This document shows, one piece after another, positions 1 through 14,600 of a stretch of DNA of 64,000 nt (position 1 is its first letter; each line of letters starts with the position of its first letter). The notes beneath the pieces were generated by a model. It saw nothing but the letters and a program-made list of their open reading frames with translations, made no database searches and had not been told where the DNA came from. The stretch covers positions 6,818,971-6,882,970 of the forward strand of contig NC_081333.1 of the NCBI RefSeq assembly GCF_022539665.2. The letters are read 5' to 3'. The translations under genes were made by a program, and so were the position numbers. The stretch comes from Daphnia carinata (lineage: Eukaryota > Arthropoda > Branchiopoda > Diplostraca > Daphniidae).

Positions 1-3000
1 GTAGATGCAAGTGGGCATAGCAAGCGAGAAGCAGTCGCGCTCGTGTCGTCTATGCAAACAAATTATGGTGCGCAAAAACTTGGGATCATTTGCATATTCC
101 AGTGTTTGCTAACCGACTCAAATAGTCAGAAGTCTCGCAGTTGTCAGGTTAGCAAACGGCATAACGCGTTTCATTTTAATTTCTCCAGCTGGAATTGAAT
201 CACCTTGGCATTCATGTAACCGCGTCTAGAGCCTGATGTGTTGAATATGGCACCTAAATTCAAATTACGAAGAAAATCCGAAATTAAAAAAAAGTGCTGC
301 AATGTTTATCTGCATTACATTGGGTGCACCTTCGACGCTGTTGCATAACACCAGCCTGCTGTAACATAAAAGAAAAAAAAAATAATTTGATGGTGGATCG
401 TGTAGGAGTTCGTTGTGTACACATCTTGGTCACGGCTGTAGGGTATCAATATTGCTGTTGAACGAAGAATGTCAAGCAAAGGGCGCTGCACATCTGCATG
501 AACAGCTGGTACATTATAGCTATTATAGACGCTACGTATACATTTTCAACACGAAGGGTCTCCTGATGATTGAAGCTCCACCCCACAAGTGACAAGAAAA
601 TTTGAATATACATAAACGCCTACATAAACAGAGTTTGCGCTAGTATGAATGTAATATGACGGGGATTGCTGTATAATCGATCTAGAAACGCGCGACTACC
701 CATTTTCATATAGCAACTGAGATGTTGACAATAACATTTGATTAAAACTGTCAATTGGGTGCCGTGCACTGCTGACTCGCATCATGGCAGAATTCTAGAA
801 CAGGCAATATACGAAAATTCTAAAAAAAAAAAACAAACTCAAATGGAATCTTAACTCTATTTAGGATATTGCTTAATGCATTGAAATGTTGCAAGTGTTT
901 TGGACACCTGACGTATACAGAATAACTGAGACAAAACACCAAGGATCGGATCATGTGGTCATTGCCCATTCAGGTCCAATAATAGCTTCCAGAGTTCTTG
1001 AATAATCCAGGTGCACAGCTGCTCCAGAAGCATCTCAGCTGTCACATATTTTGCCTGATACTTTACAGACTTATACTGTTGTAGAAAGACGTGATCGGAT
1101 TTCGGATCGATTCATTGTCGTTGGTCAGGACTTGGCCACATGTTGGCTGCCGCTTTCTGTCTGATGGATCATCTAGGGCGTTATTTGCACGGCAGCACAC
1201 GCACATCCATACAGACTAAAAATAACGAACACAAGGGCTTTTTCTCGGAACGGGATCGATGTAAGGAGAGAGGATTAAGATTGATCTATTCTATACTCCT
1301 CTCCATCCATCTTCTTCCCTCCGATCTGTGACGTTGTGAATACTGAGTGTGAAAAATAGCGACATAAATAGAAGCCTCTGAGTCGGATTGTGACACACGT
1401 GAGCAAACGAGCCCAAAAAAACGGACTGGAATTTGACGATCTAATGAAAGTTGTTGACTATACCGGCCTCAGAGTTTTTGAACGAGATGGTCAGAAACCA
1501 TACCATCGTACCAAACATCAAATCATAATCAGTGGTGATAGCATAGCACCAGGAATTCAACGGTAGACATCATCGTTACAACACTCTTACCTAGTATGAA
1601 CATGCGTGTATACATGTAATGGTGGGTAACATTACATAGAAATGCAGGTCGTCATGTTATGACGTCAACCGTGGCCCAACGGGCGTTGTTCTCAGTAATC
1701 GATCTCAATAAATCTTTCTTAGCATTGAGTCTGACTTTGCTACGCCGAACCATAAATCACAGAACTTAAAGATGGGTGTACGTCTGTGATAGATACAAAA
1801 CACGAAAGTTTTCCTGCTTCCAAATATAAGATTACGCATGTTGCGTTGCTGCAAACACCAACAGCAAGCTGAACTACAGGCGTACATGTGTGCCATTCTG
1901 CAATCGCTTACCCGTATTTACAGAGATGGTCCACCTACACTAGTAAGCAAATATCTCTGTTTTAGATGGCCCGGTTTTTCTTTGTTACACGTAATTATTT
2001 TTTTTTTCAAGCACTCACGTATGCACGCACATGTATAGACATCGTTAGCCTCGTTGTGTTCCTTTTTTTATTTCGTCTAATGTGGGGGGAGGGAATGCAG
2101 AAATTGTCAATTGTCATGCAGAAATGAAGCGTCTGAGTTGGACGTGAATCCACGTTGCATCGTAACCACCGCCGCAGTGTAATCGTACACGTCTACAGTC
2201 CCGCGTCATCCATGCAAATAGCTAATTTCAATGATATACAGTATATGGTGCGCATACCATGAAACTATGGGTCTATGTAAATTGTAAATATAGTTATTTT
2301 TGGGATGTACACTATCCTTCCGTGTCTGGGTAGTATTTTATGAGCCTCTGTGTTTGTCCAATATCCAGTTCGATTTGAAGTTTTGGCAGTGTGCATACAT
2401 GCACCTTGTTGTGTACACATGTTTAAAGGAAATTCTGAATGATTGAATAAACTTTTTGCTTATCTTCCTCTCTGGTTATATGCACACAACTCCCTTAATG
2501 ATATTTAGTTTTATGATTGTCAAATATACTGCATACAATCAAAGACTTTTCAAGGACGATAGTGTCGTTTTCATATAGTTTATGAGCAAGGTCAACCACC
2601 CACTTGAATTAATAGCTTTTTCCTGCTTGTTTATTTGACTTTAATATTTGAGCAATAACACAGACGTATAAAGGACTGGGATGTCTCACGCTAAAAGACA
2701 TAAGCCTACTTTTGTCTGTCTCGCTGTTCCAGTTTCTCTTTAAATTTTCTATTGTTGTTTTGTTTGTTTTCTTTTTTGCTACGGCGCTCACGAACTTGTC
2801 GTGTTTGTCAGCTTATGTATCGGGAATAGAAGAAAAGTTTGCCATCACACTTGTTCCCCATCTCTTTGTTCTATACGTTTCACAAGAAAGCGCGAAGTTG
2901 TTGGCAGACTGCAATGGCGGCTGCACGAAGCCTTGCGAGGGACCTTTTGGAGTTGACGGTGAAGCAAAATCCACTAATTGAAAACCCTGTCTTGACAGCA

Positions 3001-6000
3001 TAGCATCAGGTGGCATTCACCTCCCCCAACACTCTCGTCAGTTAGCTATCGTGGAAACAGGGACTCGAATCGCTGCAGACGAAAAAGCGTAGCAATTAAA
3101 AAGAACTGTGTGTATATTGCATGTGAATGAACTGTCAAAGAAAAGATTCACCCTCTTTTTTGGGGAGGGGAGGGAGAGGCGGTAGAAATAGGCTAATAAT
3201 CAACGTATAAAACAAAAGAACTCAAAGTTATGGCCGCAAAGTTGTGATCCGCTATTATACGCAGTCCTGCCGAACCAAACAATCTTTGAACTTTTCAAAC
3301 TTTTCAGAAAGCTGAAGGAGTACGAAGCGTTGTATACAGTTCAGATGCCGAGCCACTTTTCCGACGAGACACTGCACAATTCGTGCTTTTGTTGTGATTC
3401 GTATTTGTATTTTATTGTTTGCCCAAGGTAAGACTTAGTTTCCATAGGCGAACAACTTTCTAGTAAACATGTACGATAAAACGAAGAGCAGACAGTAGGA
3501 GATGGATTCACTAGTTTTTAAAAGAATAAACAAAAAATTCAAAACAAGAACATTTTCGAACGTGCACTCAGTACGTAAAACAAAGCCAGCAGCGAAACCG
3601 AAGTTTCTCATTTGTTTCTATCGTAATAGTACTCCTTAGTTATTATTTATCATTTCCCTTTTAACCTTTCGTATATAGCCTACATGTAGCCAAACTGTAG
3701 GTAGCACATGTAACCAAACAAAGGTAGATATCCAACACCATCTTTTGGACATGCCTCCTTCGTTAAAACGAAACAAAATGAATAAAAACACGACGAGGAA
3801 TGACTGAACATGACGGTGTGCTCTTTGTTACATGTCCAAACATTGACCTCGTCGATTCATAGCACTAAGTGAAATGGTATCCGACACGAATAGCCTTCAA
3901 ACTATCCTGAGAAATAAGCGACATTCAATAGGCCAGTGACGATGTTGACTGGCCAGAAGACAATAAGTTTGTACATGTGTAATAAGATACCTATAAAATC
4001 GCGTATGCACCAATAGTTGCAAACGTTTCATTTCACATTATACGATGCCAATTATGTGGACATGGATGTTACCAAACGTTTCCTTCTTGTTTTTTTTTAA
4101 GCCTTAAAGTTATATCCGTATTTTATTTTTATTCTGCTTCTTTTTCCCTGTTTATTTTTTATGTATCCTACTCCACACAAAAGAAATAGGAAGAAAGCAC
4201 GAGAAGAGCCAATAGACATCACAGAGCTTAAAAAAAAAAAAAGAAACAAGTGCTTTACGAGTTGCCGTCAGTGTTGTTGATTGACAAAAGCCCACGGCAG
4301 AAGAGAGGCACGCAGAGAAAAATAAAGGAACAAAAATAAAAAAAAGATTCGTCTTCCCTGTTTTTATTTGATAATTTCCACGAACACTTGGCAATATAAT
4401 GGCGTCGCCGTTTGATGGTGAGAATATAACCAATCCGACAACAACAAAAATAAAAATCGTTTTTTTAAATTGAAAAACGACGCAAACCATGCGGAATTGA
4501 ATAAGGCGTTGACTATTTGATAGTACCAGACAACAATGGAGCTTGCAAAATGAAAGAGCTGCCAAAACGATAACACAATAAACACTTATAAGGTAAAATA
4601 TTGTTACCAGTATGATTTATACGAACGTGCAAAAAAAAAAAAAAAAAAAGGGACCGTAATAGAGTTTTATGGTGCAGTGACGCGGTTATTTGTCAACAAT
4701 AACAAAAAATAAAAAAGAGACGAGAAACACAGGAAATGACGGAAAGTCGTCCAGTTGAACTTCCGGCTTATAATGGCTAGAGGAGAAAAAAAAAAGAATC
4801 GATTTACATTCTGTGTGATCAAGTTATTTTGGTATATAGAGTAAAAGCCATAAAGGATAATTCCATTTGTGCCATTGATAGGCCGTGCTGCCCTGACCGA
4901 TATAACCTCCGAGACCCACTGAAGCTTGAACTGATTTCAATTTATCCGCTTACCTAGATAACACAAAAGGCATTTAACCCTTCCTTCCGCCTTCAACCAA
5001 AGTGGATGTAAAGTAGCATACACACAAGCATACAGGCAATGAGAGAAATGCGACTACCGTTCAGCAATTTTCGGTTAAAACACCAATTTGGACGTGGAAC
5101 GTTCGTCTGATGGACGGATAAGCGAGTTCGAAGTTGTAACAATGGGAGGCGACGATAACGTGAACTGTAGAACTGATATGATTAAATCGATTGTGTCTTT
5201 TGTTTGAACAAGATGATCGAAACAATGTCTGTACATCCAACGTACAACCCGCCACCAGCTGATGAATAGATTCTCTTTGAGACTGAACAGTTTATCCATT
5301 TTTACGCTGCTGTAGAGAAATAGTGTGACGATGGGTTGAAGTGGCTTTCGTATCCTTTCTTAGTTCACGTGCTACACGCTAATCGACTAATGATGATTCG
5401 ACCACAAAATCTCCGTACTGGGGCCTTCCATTTCAACGTCTGGCCTCTTTTTTGAGACCAACAGTTGTCGTTAAAATCCAATTGTTTATTGCGAAAATGA
5501 GATTCACTCGGTCGACACTTGCATCTATTTACTAATGAGTGCTCCTTCTTTTTTTGTTGTCTAGAATTGACGCGTAATTACAGTACAGTTGAACACTTGA
5601 ACACGTCATCCAAAACAGACAGAATGGCGTTTAATGAATCCATAATGTGATGGTAATCAACGCATCGTTTGATAGAAGAAATCAAATGAAATTTCTATAT
5701 TTCGTTTTTTCCCCCAATATATGCGAGTGATTGCTTTAGCCGCCTCGAAAGACTTCTTTGACAGCAATGAAAAACGACCGTGAGTGAAAGCCATGGAAAA
5801 GTGATATGCGGCCGTCATTCAAAAGAGACTTCAGTTTTTATTGTTTGCTTTCTTATTGTGTGTGTGGTTTCAATCAACGAGTTCGTGAGAACTGTGCGCC
5901 GGCTCAACAAGAACCGCTGCAAGGTTGACGAACAGATATCTCTGGTTTCCTTTGGTAGTGATTAAGAGACTGTTTGCATTCTATATACGATTTAATTTGT

Positions 6001-8677
6001 TGTTATTCGTGCGTTATTGAAGAATATCTCACATAGCATCCACACGTTTTCGGGTACCTGGAAGGCCGTACAGGAGCAAGTGGAATGTACACGAGATTGC
6101 ACGATGAATTCGATTGAAAATAAGCCCACGTACGTGCATTACTAGTTTAAAAAAACGATTTCTGAAAATGGGGCCTCAGTATTCCCACGAATTATATTTT
6201 TAGCGTTTTTTATTGATTGATCAGACAGTATATGGGCTGCACTCGTTTGTTAGTTACTGCTTTGCTTGTCTTGCCTTTATGTTCTGCAAACCAGTAAAAA
6301 AAAAAAAAAAATGAAACATTTCGTCTCCACAGCGAATGGAAGTCGAATCTCTGTGTGATTCGACAACAGAAAAAGTAATGCCTACTTTTAAGAACTGACA
6401 AACAAAAACGAAAAAAAAGTGGTTATACTGTATTGACGAAGAGCTTTTCTGTAACAAGTTGCACATCAACTAAGTATAAAAGATTCCAACGATGTCGAAC
6501 AAAAGACAAAAAAAAGCGAATAAACACAACAAGTAAACAATACGTAGAGACGTTATATATGCTGGAACTTTTTGTGTATGAAATGCAAGAACGTATACCA
6601 TAAATAGGTAAATCGGCTCAAGGTAGTAGAGATATGTGGAAATATTTATCGTTTTCGCGCCTGCGTTCTGCGGTGGCGTCACACGTTGATGCGGTTCTGC
6701 CCGGGACGAAGAAACTCGACAGTACGCACTTCCTTCTCGGTTCTCACACAGCATTGCTCCTCTTCCTTCGACTCTATTTTTTGTGTTTTTCTTCCTCATT
6801 CTCTCGGTGCGCGGAACTCTTTTGCTTTTGCCTCTTGTTCCCACATCGGCCACACTAGAGAAAAGTCTGATTCGGACGGCCGATGGCACGTAGTAGGCAT
6901 CCAGCAGCAGCTCGGACGTGCGCTACTGTATGTCTCTTTTCTTTCGTCGATGTGCTAGAAGACTAAATTCAGTACAGGATTCATCAGTTTCTTCCATTAT
7001 TTTACTGTCCATTCTCTTTTTTCTCTGCCAGCTTCCAGCAGTGATCGGGGATTTTCGATGCTTCCGTTTGGAGACGAATAGGAAGGCAGAAAGAAATTGA
7101 CATCATAAACGAATGTTGCTTAGAATTCCCTCGTGCTAATCTTGCAACTGTTTCTTCGAACCGAGTTTTTTTGTTCCAAGATTGCATTGTTTGCAAAGGG
7201 ATTGCAATCATCGTTTTTACTTTCTTTGGTATTCTTGGCCCGAAATTGCGAGTGTTCGACTTGACATCCAGGATTTTGTGCTAGGCAATCGACGTCGTCA
7301 TTGACCTGTTGTATGTCTGCGTAACTTTCAGCGTCCCATTTTTGAGTGATCCTTCTAAACCGTCACGTAGTCCAACGACTGTTGCACAAGCTTCCGCTGT
7401 TGTATAGAAAAGTGCCACAAGGAAAAGGAACCGAGTGTCAGGAATAATGGCAACGTTGATCACAGATCACGATCCTGTCCGTAACTTAACCGATCAGCTG
7501 TCATCAACCAAGACACAGGTAAATTCACCTTCAAGATCTCTTTCGATTTTTCCTGCGCTTGATCCTTACTAGCATTGTAAATTATGAAATGCTTTAGTGC
7601 TTTGGCAAGTCGATTTCCAACGTAGATAACAAAGAATTTTGGTGATTGCGAATGCGAAAAACAAGGTTTTCATTATGTATTTTTTTATATACAAGAAAAA
7701 CAATTTGGGGGCTAAACGCACCGCTGAAGCTATTCACAATAGAAGAGTTTCGCATTCAACGCTACCGAAATTCGTGAAAAATAGTTTTGCTGCATTGCGA
7801 TTTGCTGCAAAGAAACTCAAGGGTACGAGATACAATCATGCTGTTTGAACCGTGAAACCCTTTACATCCATGTTTGCACCATTAGAGCCACAAGAGTGTG
7901 TCGCTTAATTTGCATATGCAGTACTCCGTTAGCACCTTCGTCTACGTAATTATCAATAAGAGCTCGAAACTCCAACGTGCATGCCCAGGTGAATTAGGCA
8001 ATGCGTCTAGCGAAATTCAAATACCTAACCCAGAAATCGATCGTCCCGTTATGATTTTTCGATTTTCGCAAGTGCCCTTTTCCATTACACCCACTCCGTT
8101 TTGACCTTTGCAACATACATTTTACCCTTTCGTACAATGACATATGCCATAAAAGGTCGGGGTAGGCGACTAGTTGCCTGAAAGGAGCGCTGGTAACTAA
8201 CGGGAAGGTGCGAAAAATTCCCCAAATTCCTGCAACAGAGGGGACCGCTTTTTTTTTAATCATAACATTTTATAATCGAACGCTGTTGGCACGGTGCTCA
8301 ACCAAGGCGCAGACACACAAAAGGGCGACATTCAACGCAGTCGGTAGCCAATACATGAGCAATACAAAAGGTAAAAGCTAATGGCTGATGCTAGGGGGCA
8401 ACTATTATGTAAGGGCCGGTAACTTTCGCTGATGACTCAATAAATTGATTTTTCGTGTTGTCATGGTGCGATACTGTCGCATCACGAACGGCCAGAAATG
8501 CCAAACCTTTCCTCTGGATATGTTCGCGAATAATTGTTTTCAACGCCTGGCATTTTTTTTCCATTTCAGGGATGACTTCCAGTTGGCGTCTGGTCGGTTC
8601 GTGTTTCTCTAGCATGAACAGCGTTCCATCTTCCATCATCAGCGTTGTCGTTGTCTGCATTTTGAAAAGGCCAGCCA
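1..8677. other. Non-coding region upstream of the octopamine receptor
   Basis: No exon-like stretch with homology, no tRNA and no transposon terminus was recognised in these 8.7 kb. Open frames are short, overlap on both strands, and lack splice-linked continuation or recognisable domains. The sequence is AT-rich with scattered A/T runs. It most likely holds the promoter and perhaps non-coding 5' exons of the receptor gene that starts at its right edge, but I cannot place a transcription start. Confidence 0.6.
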
Positions 8678-11600
8678 ATGAACCCACTGCTACCGTTGCT
8701 GCTGGAACATCAGCTGATACGATTGACACCCTTGCCGATGATGACTGATGTTGGCGATCGAGGCACCAAGATGACGTCACCAGCGGCGATAGCCATGATG
8801 ATGGTGATGATGGCGTTCCTGGTGCTGGACGTAGTTGGTGCCCAGACGATGACGGACACGTCCAAGAGTGAAGCGCTGTGGAGCTGGTCGACGGACGGTG
8901 ATGAATTATCTGACTCACTTGAATCTCCGTCTTCCGAGAACGAGTTCTTGCTCCAATTGAGTTCTGACACTAATTGGACATCGTTTTTGAACGGCAGCAA
9001 TGACGATGCCAATAACGACCCCAACTGGTGGAGAAGTCCCGTTTATCCGAGCGGTTACACACCCCTCGGGCTCGTGATCGCTTCCATTTTTGTGACCATC
9101 ATCATGATCGTCATCGTCGGCGGCAACATTTTGGTGATCATCGCCATCGCGACGGAACGGTCCCTCAAAGGAATCCAGAACTGGTTCATCGGCTCGCTGG
9201 CCGTGGCCGACTGCCTCCTCGGTCTCATCATCATGCCCTTCTCCTTGGCTAACGAGATGATGGGCTACTGGGTCTTTGGCCAGTGGTGGTGCGACGTCCA
9301 TTCCGCCGTCGACGTCCTCCTCTGCACGTCCAGCATCATGAACCTTTGCCTCATCTCCTTGGATCGCTACTGGTCCATCACGCACGCCATCGAGTATTTG
9401 CGCAAGAGGACGCCAGAACGGGTCGTCATCATGATCGCCACCGTCTGGATCCTCAGCGGTCTCGTCTCCATCCCGCCGCTCCTCGGATGGAAAAAGGAGA
9501 CGCCTCAGGGAGAATTCCCCAAATGCGAGGTAGTTTTTATTTTTAGTTTACCAGAAATTCAATTTACATATTTAAGCGACAAGATAACAGACAAACACGA
9601 ACGTTTATCAACAAACATGAAACGCAAAAGCCAAGACTTCGTAAAGCCCCGTGTGGGTCATCCTCTTTTTTTTCCATAAACGTATTCAAGTCCGCAGTAC
9701 CGCTGCTGTGTTAAGCTACGTGATTTAGCTATTCAATCGAATTTGCCCGAACCCTCGCTACAGAACGGCTACGTAATTATCCTTTTTCCTTGTATTGGTA
9801 ATGAAACATCACGCCGCTATTTCAGTTGTTCCTTAGTCAGGATGCAAATAATTTAAAAGGCAAATTGTTCTCGAAGTATTCGTATAATTTTGAAATTCTC
9901 ATGCTTCGTAATATTTTTAGATTACGGTAGCAAAGATATTCGTAATTTTGTTCTTGCTGCTCTCATTACGAGACAATCTCCTTCCCCTTCAGTTTATCTG
10001 TGGAATTCTTTTTGGCGGTGGCAGTTGAACGTGAAATTGGAAGAACAAAGAGCCGACAGCATTTCTTACTCAAATAAAACCATGGAAACAAAAAACCAAA
10101 TTCGACGTGTTGAATCTTGTCCTTTGTTCCACTGCGCTCATTGCTGCGCACCGACTGATTAAATATGCAAACGGAGAAACAAAAGGCGACAAGTAGAAAA
10201 TAAAAAAATCTCTAAACATCGACTGCCAGTTTACCGAGGAGCACCGCAATTTATTTTTACCATCACATAAGTTCACAATAAAAAGGAAACCAATAGGAAA
10301 AGTCCATGCCCAAGAAGCGCGCGAACTTAAAAAAATAAATAAATAAATAAGAACCGTGTAAAAATCGAAATGGACAACGGTGAAGACTGAGTTCGTAAAA
10401 TATTTTAGACGTGGCCAGCAGCATATATAGCCTATATAGAGAAAGGAAAAGTTTTTGAAATTCCATCTAATCCCTGGCACGGTATTATATACTGCTGATG
10501 CTGCAATGCGCGTCTTCGTGCCCGAGCATGCAGGCGCTGCCGCCATGACGATTGCGAGCTGTTTTCCCATCATTTCTTTATATCGTGGCCGGGATACAAC
10601 TCTTGGTCTTTCATAGTCCGTACGGTAGGCCAAGTTAAAATTCTTCTTTTTCATTCCCCTCTCTCTCTCTCTCTCTTTCTTTTTTCTCCATTCTTATTCA
10701 CTTTGACGTCCGTCTTTTCTCGGGCGTGTTTCCGTCTCAGCAAACGGCTCTTGCCTCAGAATGTCGAATCGACTTCAACACATTCAATCGATAGAGAGAG
10801 GGAAAGACGGTGCAAGCCTTCACTCGATGTGTACACCATCAAGCATTCTCTTGATGCTCGTAGTTGGCAAAAGGTTTTTGGATTGTTGCGGCAAAAAAGA
10901 CGAACACCCCGAGCTCATCGAGTGTATACTTGTCGCTGCTGTGCCCCATTACGATCGTTCACGTTGCTCTAAATTGTATTTATAAATGACGTCTAGCAAG
11001 TGACGTTTCGAAACTTCCCTTAAATTGAAATAGATTTTCACAAAGGAATAGAAGCACTGTAGTTTAATACGGATGCCTTGAATGGGGCTCCCGAACGATT
11101 GCCGTCCGACCACTTTGAATAGTGAATTGGCAGCTTGTTTTTTCAACATCTTTCGTACGTCGTAAACCTCTGGTGCTGAATACCAAAACCTTTGTCTGCA
11201 CGCCTCATTTTGTGGTTGACTTGATGCATGCGGCTCTTTTGTTTTTACGTCAAACCAATTGCCTTCATTCTCATTAAAAAGTCGTGGGGGCGTCAAGTCT
11301 ATACAATCGGAAAATTGAAACCGTAACTTTCGTTGCATGTTGCGTATCCAATAGAGTCGGCTGTAGGAAGTTGGCTCGTTTCAAAGTATACATCTAACAT
11401 AAAATAACGCGAAAAAAAATAAGATCACCTCCTAAAAACAAAACACAACAAATAGAAATGAAAAAAGGGGACTGAAGGCTAGATGAGAAAGTATTGTGAC
11501 TCACGAAAGAGATAAAGGCGGAGCTCACCGAAAATCCCGATTGAAATTTTGCCATTATGGATGTCACCATCAATAAAGTGAGTGTCGGCGTTGCTGGGCG

Positions 11601-14600
11601 AGAGGGTGTTTTCGCATGAGCTTCGCAATCTTTGGCTCGCATGCTTTGCTGACATCTCCAGCACGGAACGTGTTTTCGCCCCAATCGATCTATACATGGA
11701 CCCAGCGCATTGGCTGTTGTGTCAGAGAACGTTTCCTGCTGGAGCGCAATCTCATCCTTCTCTATCGCACAGTTTTTCTGTTGTCTTTCTTTTGTTTCGG
11801 TCGCCCTCTGCCTCGTCGTCTTTTGATTAGCTTTGGGTGTGCCCTCAACAATTAAAGCAAATCACCGAGCGCAATAGCACCGAATAGGATATATCTCCGC
11901 TAGCGTGTCCCATCCATATGGATGTGTTGGTTGGAAATGGCACACTAGAAGTCGCCGAAATGCGTCTCAATCCGCTTTCAGCGAACCCTCGCCTTAAGGT
12001 TTTTCTTGCCTGCCCCGTTATAAGGCTATCCACTGTAGTGAAGCCCACAGATATGAGCTTCGTTCTCTTTTTCACCGTCGTCCATATTAGCTGTTGGTCC
12101 AACTGTGCTCTTCTACTTGAAGTTTATATCTTCACAATCGACCATAGTGTAAGGACCAATACATAAGCTGTGCTGAACATCTCTGAGTGTAACGATCTCC
12201 AAGTAGACGATGCACAGATGGTCGTTTCTTTTCAATACTTTTTCTAAGGGAAAAAAAATACCTTTGGACCGGGGTGGGAACACCATAGAAACCCCCCAGT
12301 GTACCATTCTTCGTTTTCTGAAATCACGTAGTTGCGTTGATGTGATCAGGAAACATACACACAAACCATCAGTATAAAATGTATTTAAAGCTCGTGGTTG
12401 TTACGCAACGACGGTTCAGAATGTGTGATTAGTTTTCGCCTTGATCATGTAGATGTTTCAAGAAAATGGAATCGAATTGGTTTTGGTTGAAACAACTTTC
12501 AATGCGGAAAATTCCCAATTTACAAATCTCACGTGAAAACGAAATAGATTTGCATGAGCCTCGCTGTATTTAGCCTTTAGCAAAATAAAAAACCGAAATA
12601 AGCTCAAATTTAACCCTGACGTTCAATAGCATTCTCGGAACTCCGTAGATTAATGGTGTTGTATTGAAATCTAACATGTAAATCTTTAGAACGTAGTCAT
12701 ACGTTTATTTTATGTTATTATACCCGAGTGTATACACAAGCAAAATAAAAAATGTAGAAAAGGGCAGAGAAGAATTTTAAAGAATTTTCTTTGTTACGTC
12801 TTGTTGGAGCAGATCCATATCTATTTGTCTTTACACGCATCCATCAATTGCCCTTTTTCCTTTGAAATTGCCTGAAGGTAAAAACACCACATTTTTTATT
12901 ATTGCTGCATAGCGTTGGTAGTGTTTCGTATCGCTTGCAAAGGAACGACTTTAAGCAACACAACCCAACTAATTTGTTCTTCTTCACTCACACAATTTGC
13001 CTATATCATATGTTTGTTTGTGCAATACTTATCTGAATTCAACCTTTGCTTCCCCATGTCCCGTAACTCTGTTAAACCATTTTCCGAACGGCCCCTCAAC
13101 GCGGAAGGCTTGACGTGTACGCAAAGCAGGCATTAACATACAGTTGGTGCGACGGGAGACACAAACGAGTTTAGGTTTCAGGCCGTCCATCCATCTTATC
13201 TTAGATATCGCAGAACTATAGTCGTTATCAAGTGCTAAAGTTCCCGCCGAGCGTACCGCAATACACAAAGTTTTAGCCATGTGTGTGTGCAACGTCTGTT
13301 GGTCTAACTAATAGTAGACCAGTCACTATCCGTACTCTTCCGTCTACGGTCTGTATTCTCTTGATGTTGTTATTGCTCCCAACTAGCCAATTAAAGCGGG
13401 CGTTGATAGGGAACGAGACAACTGGGCAAAACTTGCAGTGCCCATCGTGGACCATAAGCAACCAGAGAAAACCCTCATGTGTAGTTACGTCCGCATTTGG
13501 ACACAGGCTGAAAAGAACCCGATGAACTACTGGTCAGCTTGTATTGCTTTATCTCCTTATAAAATGGGCATTTCACTGTCATTATATGTTGTGAATCCTT
13601 TCATATGCTGTGGCTTAATTTCTAAATTAAACCTGAATTAACATCAGTCTGCCAACCGCATCGAGCATCTTCGTTCGTGCAAACCATCCGTATTCCGCGG
13701 TTTTGCACGAAAAAAGAACAGTTCCCGTGATTATTCACCATTTGCATTGAATATCATTCGTAGCGTGACTATAAATACTTGGAAAGAGCATAAAGAGAAA
13801 GAGAATAAATCAGACAGAGAGACCGCATATACAAAAAGGGAATGCGTGCGTGGAATGTGTGCGTGAATTAGAGATAGCGATCGTGTATTTTGACATATAC
13901 AGTAGCATTACAGCCGGGAGTAGCTGAAACATGGGCGCTTCTTGTCTTACAAGACGTCGTGAGTGCAATTAACTTCATATAATTGGGGCTTATTAATGGC
14001 AATAAATATAGATTACGTCATCGCGTGGGGTCACTCATATACCTACAGGAATTCTCTCATATTTCTCCAAGGACTGCCACTCGATTTGAGTGTTCTGACA
14101 CGGAAGCCGTTAAATAGGTCACGCCACATTTACGGCGTATCCGGTATCCAAGTTGGTACGGCAACTTGGTTCTGCTTGGGTACTCCCTAAACGAGTCACA
14201 TCTTTGGATTTAGGGAAACCTTCAAGTCAGATATAAGAAGATAGAGGAATAATTTACATGTCCACAGAGAATCTAAACGTTGATTAAAAATAACCAGAAT
14301 TAGAGCCGTCATGACCGTCATGGTAATTTTTGACGTTCAACTGACAGACATTTGGTCTGTAAAAGTTGAATTGGGATACGGCGCTGAATAATGGAACATT
14401 TCAATTACGTCACGTACATAACCTTTAAAACTAGTTTTCATTGTATCACGTTTTCGAGACATTTAAATGTAAAAAAAAGGTGAAAATGGTGAATGAAAAG
14501 GTGGCTAGAAAGAACAAAGAAAAAGTCAGAAAGTCGTTGCAGGCAGGGAATAATGATGATGGAACGTGACAAGAGTAGCACCCTAAGAAAACATGATGGC

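Noticed and set aside
4152-4585. 137-codon hydrophobic minus-strand frame
   Set aside because: Phe/Leu-rich because it is the complement of A-rich non-coding DNA; no domain and no splice-linked partner.
8391-8918. 175-codon open frame on the minus strand opposite the receptor N-terminus
   Set aside because: It lies antisense to the receptor start exon, has no recognisable domain, and its composition mirrors the coding strand.
8915-9385. 156-codon antisense frame over the receptor TM1-TM3 exon
   Set aside because: Shadow of a codon-biased exon; it is rich in Asp and His from reversed codons and has no homology.
10070-10654. 194-codon minus-strand frame within receptor intron 1
   Set aside because: Low-complexity aromatic-rich translation without homology and with no supporting exon structure.
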